Assembly (NCBI RefSeq): GCF_015767675.1
Contig: NZ_CP065217.1
Coordinates: forward strand, 1,798,001-1,862,000
Reading direction: 5' to 3'
DNA: 64,000 bases
Source of the DNA: Vibrio navarrensis
Lineage (GTDB): Bacteria > Pseudomonadota > Gammaproteobacteria > Enterobacterales > Vibrionaceae
Shown here: positions 63,463 through 64,000 of the stretch, piece by piece
Layout: each line of letters starts with the position of its first letter
Position numbering within the stretch: position 1 is the stretch's first letter
Made by a program: the position numbers and the translations under genes
The notes under the pieces: generated by a model
Told to the model about the DNA's origin: nothing
The model's database searches: none
What the model saw: only the letters and a program-made list of their open reading frames with translations

Positions 63463-63888
63463 GCTGCTTCACTTTCGCTAGCAAATTACGCCAAAATGCC
63501 TAATTTGAAACACATTATTGCTTTCAAACGGCAAAGTAAAACAGACAGCTGTGAAATTAAAACCCAATCCACGAAATGCGCTTGGCAAAGAAGAAATGAC
63601 CGAGGAAATCACCATTCCTGAGCTCGGTAATTTGCAAAGAATTCTATCGAAAAAGCCAACGACAAAGCACACAAAACGAATTTAGGCATTCATGAATTTC
63701 AACAACAAAGAAACCACACCAACGAACTTAACAAACACAACACTTCCCGTAAGCAGACTTCGCTAAGTTCAAACACTTCCCGAAAAGTGCCACTGGCGAG
63801 ATAGTTAAGAAACTGAGAATTATCCGGTGTGTAGCTAGAAAACCCAAAGCCTTTCCACCCCAAATTCACCGTTTTTCTTAACCCCAGC
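63463..63888 (-). repeat. Orfless cassette, single copy
   Basis: 426 bp. A 64-codon minus frame (63478-63672) lacks a ribosome site and normal composition. No other copy in the window. Confidence 0.55.
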
Positions 63889-64000
63889 TAACGCCCGGCT
63901 AAGGGGTTGACAACGCACCGTCGAACTCAAAAAAACTACTGTAAACACTGAACTTCAATTTTGCACTAAAGTCGCCAAGCGTTGGCAATCCCTCTTGAGC
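63889..64000 (-). repeat. attC site, cut by the window end
   Basis: Class a; only the last bases (CGTTTGTTA) are outside the window. Confidence 0.95.

Noticed and set aside
63478..63672. 64-codon minus frame in the last cassette
   Set aside because: No ribosome site, no second copy to test conservation, unusual composition.
1277..64000. Regular repeats considered as a CRISPR array
   Set aside because: Repeats are 91-123 bp, of several classes, spaced 300 to 2000 bp or more apart; they are attC sites.

Overview
The window is an internal piece of a Vibrio-type chromosomal integron (superintegron). I find 79 attC recombination sites, about 120 bp each, from the left edge to the right edge. Several are near-identical to the V. 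cholerae VCR as I remember it. The genus call (Vibrio) rests on these sites and on the cassette content; I cannot fix the species. No integron integrase, attI site, rRNA or tRNA is present, so both ends of the array lie outside. In almost every cassette the gene runs on the minus strand with its attC directly to the left, so the integrase end of the array should lie to the right of the window.

attC classes used below, given as left arm / right arm on the + strand: a GGCTAAGGGGTTG / CAATCCCTCTTGAGCC; b GCTTAAGGGGCAG / CTGTCCCTCTTGAAGC; b' GGTTAAGGGGCAG / CTGTCCCTCTTGAACC; c (VCR-like) GCCTAAGGGGCTG / CAGTCCCTCTTGAGGC; d GCGTTAAGGGGCGCAGGCACGC-type / GCGTGCCAAGTCC; e GCGTTAAGGGGTGAATGCCGC-type / GCGGCATGAATCC; f GGTTAAGGGGCTG / CAGTCCCTCTTTAACC; g GTGAGCAACGC / GCGTTGGGAATC and relatives; h CTGCTAAGGGGTGAGCAATGC-type / GCATTGCGAATCC; s, unique sites. 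Every site starts TAACGC and ends GTTA, and its arms are complementary, so it can fold as a single-stranded hairpin.

Cassette content falls into four groups. (1) Toxin-antitoxin modules: a winged-helix protein with a Fic protein, YefM-YoeB, a Doc toxin with a small antitoxin, BrnT-BrnA, two DUF1778/GNAT pairs, ParD-ParE and a RelB/RelE-like pair. (2) Stand-alone GNAT acetyltransferases. (3) Single small genes: alpha/beta hydrolase, nitrilase-like, VOC, ASCH, Dabb, DUF3297, DUF3955, Trp-rich TIGR02450, YkgJ-like, a putative phage abortive-infection membrane protein, a 54-residue Cys4 protein and several unknowns. (4) More than half of all cassettes have no convincing gene. These orfless cassettes form families: A (23 copies), B (7 plus one divergent), C (4), D (4), E (1). 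A, B, D and E share short conserved boxes. Three TA modules (ParDE, RelBE-like, DUF1778/GNAT) and one replication-protein-like gene run against the array on the plus strand; for the TA modules I can see their own promoters.

The array is heavily invaded by IS elements of six kinds: ISL3 family (3 complete, 2 partial), two different ISAs1-family elements (A: 2 complete; B: 1 complete, 2 partial), IS1634 family (2, one split by an IS66 element), IS66 family (1) and IS3 family (1 complete, 1 partial at the left edge). Matching target duplications show recent insertions. Copies lacking them mark deletions or IS-IS recombination that fused unrelated cassettes, including the stump of a P4-type integrase at 23384-23594. 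All five ISL3 copies keep an A8 tract that splits the transposase into two frames, which points to expression through slippage.
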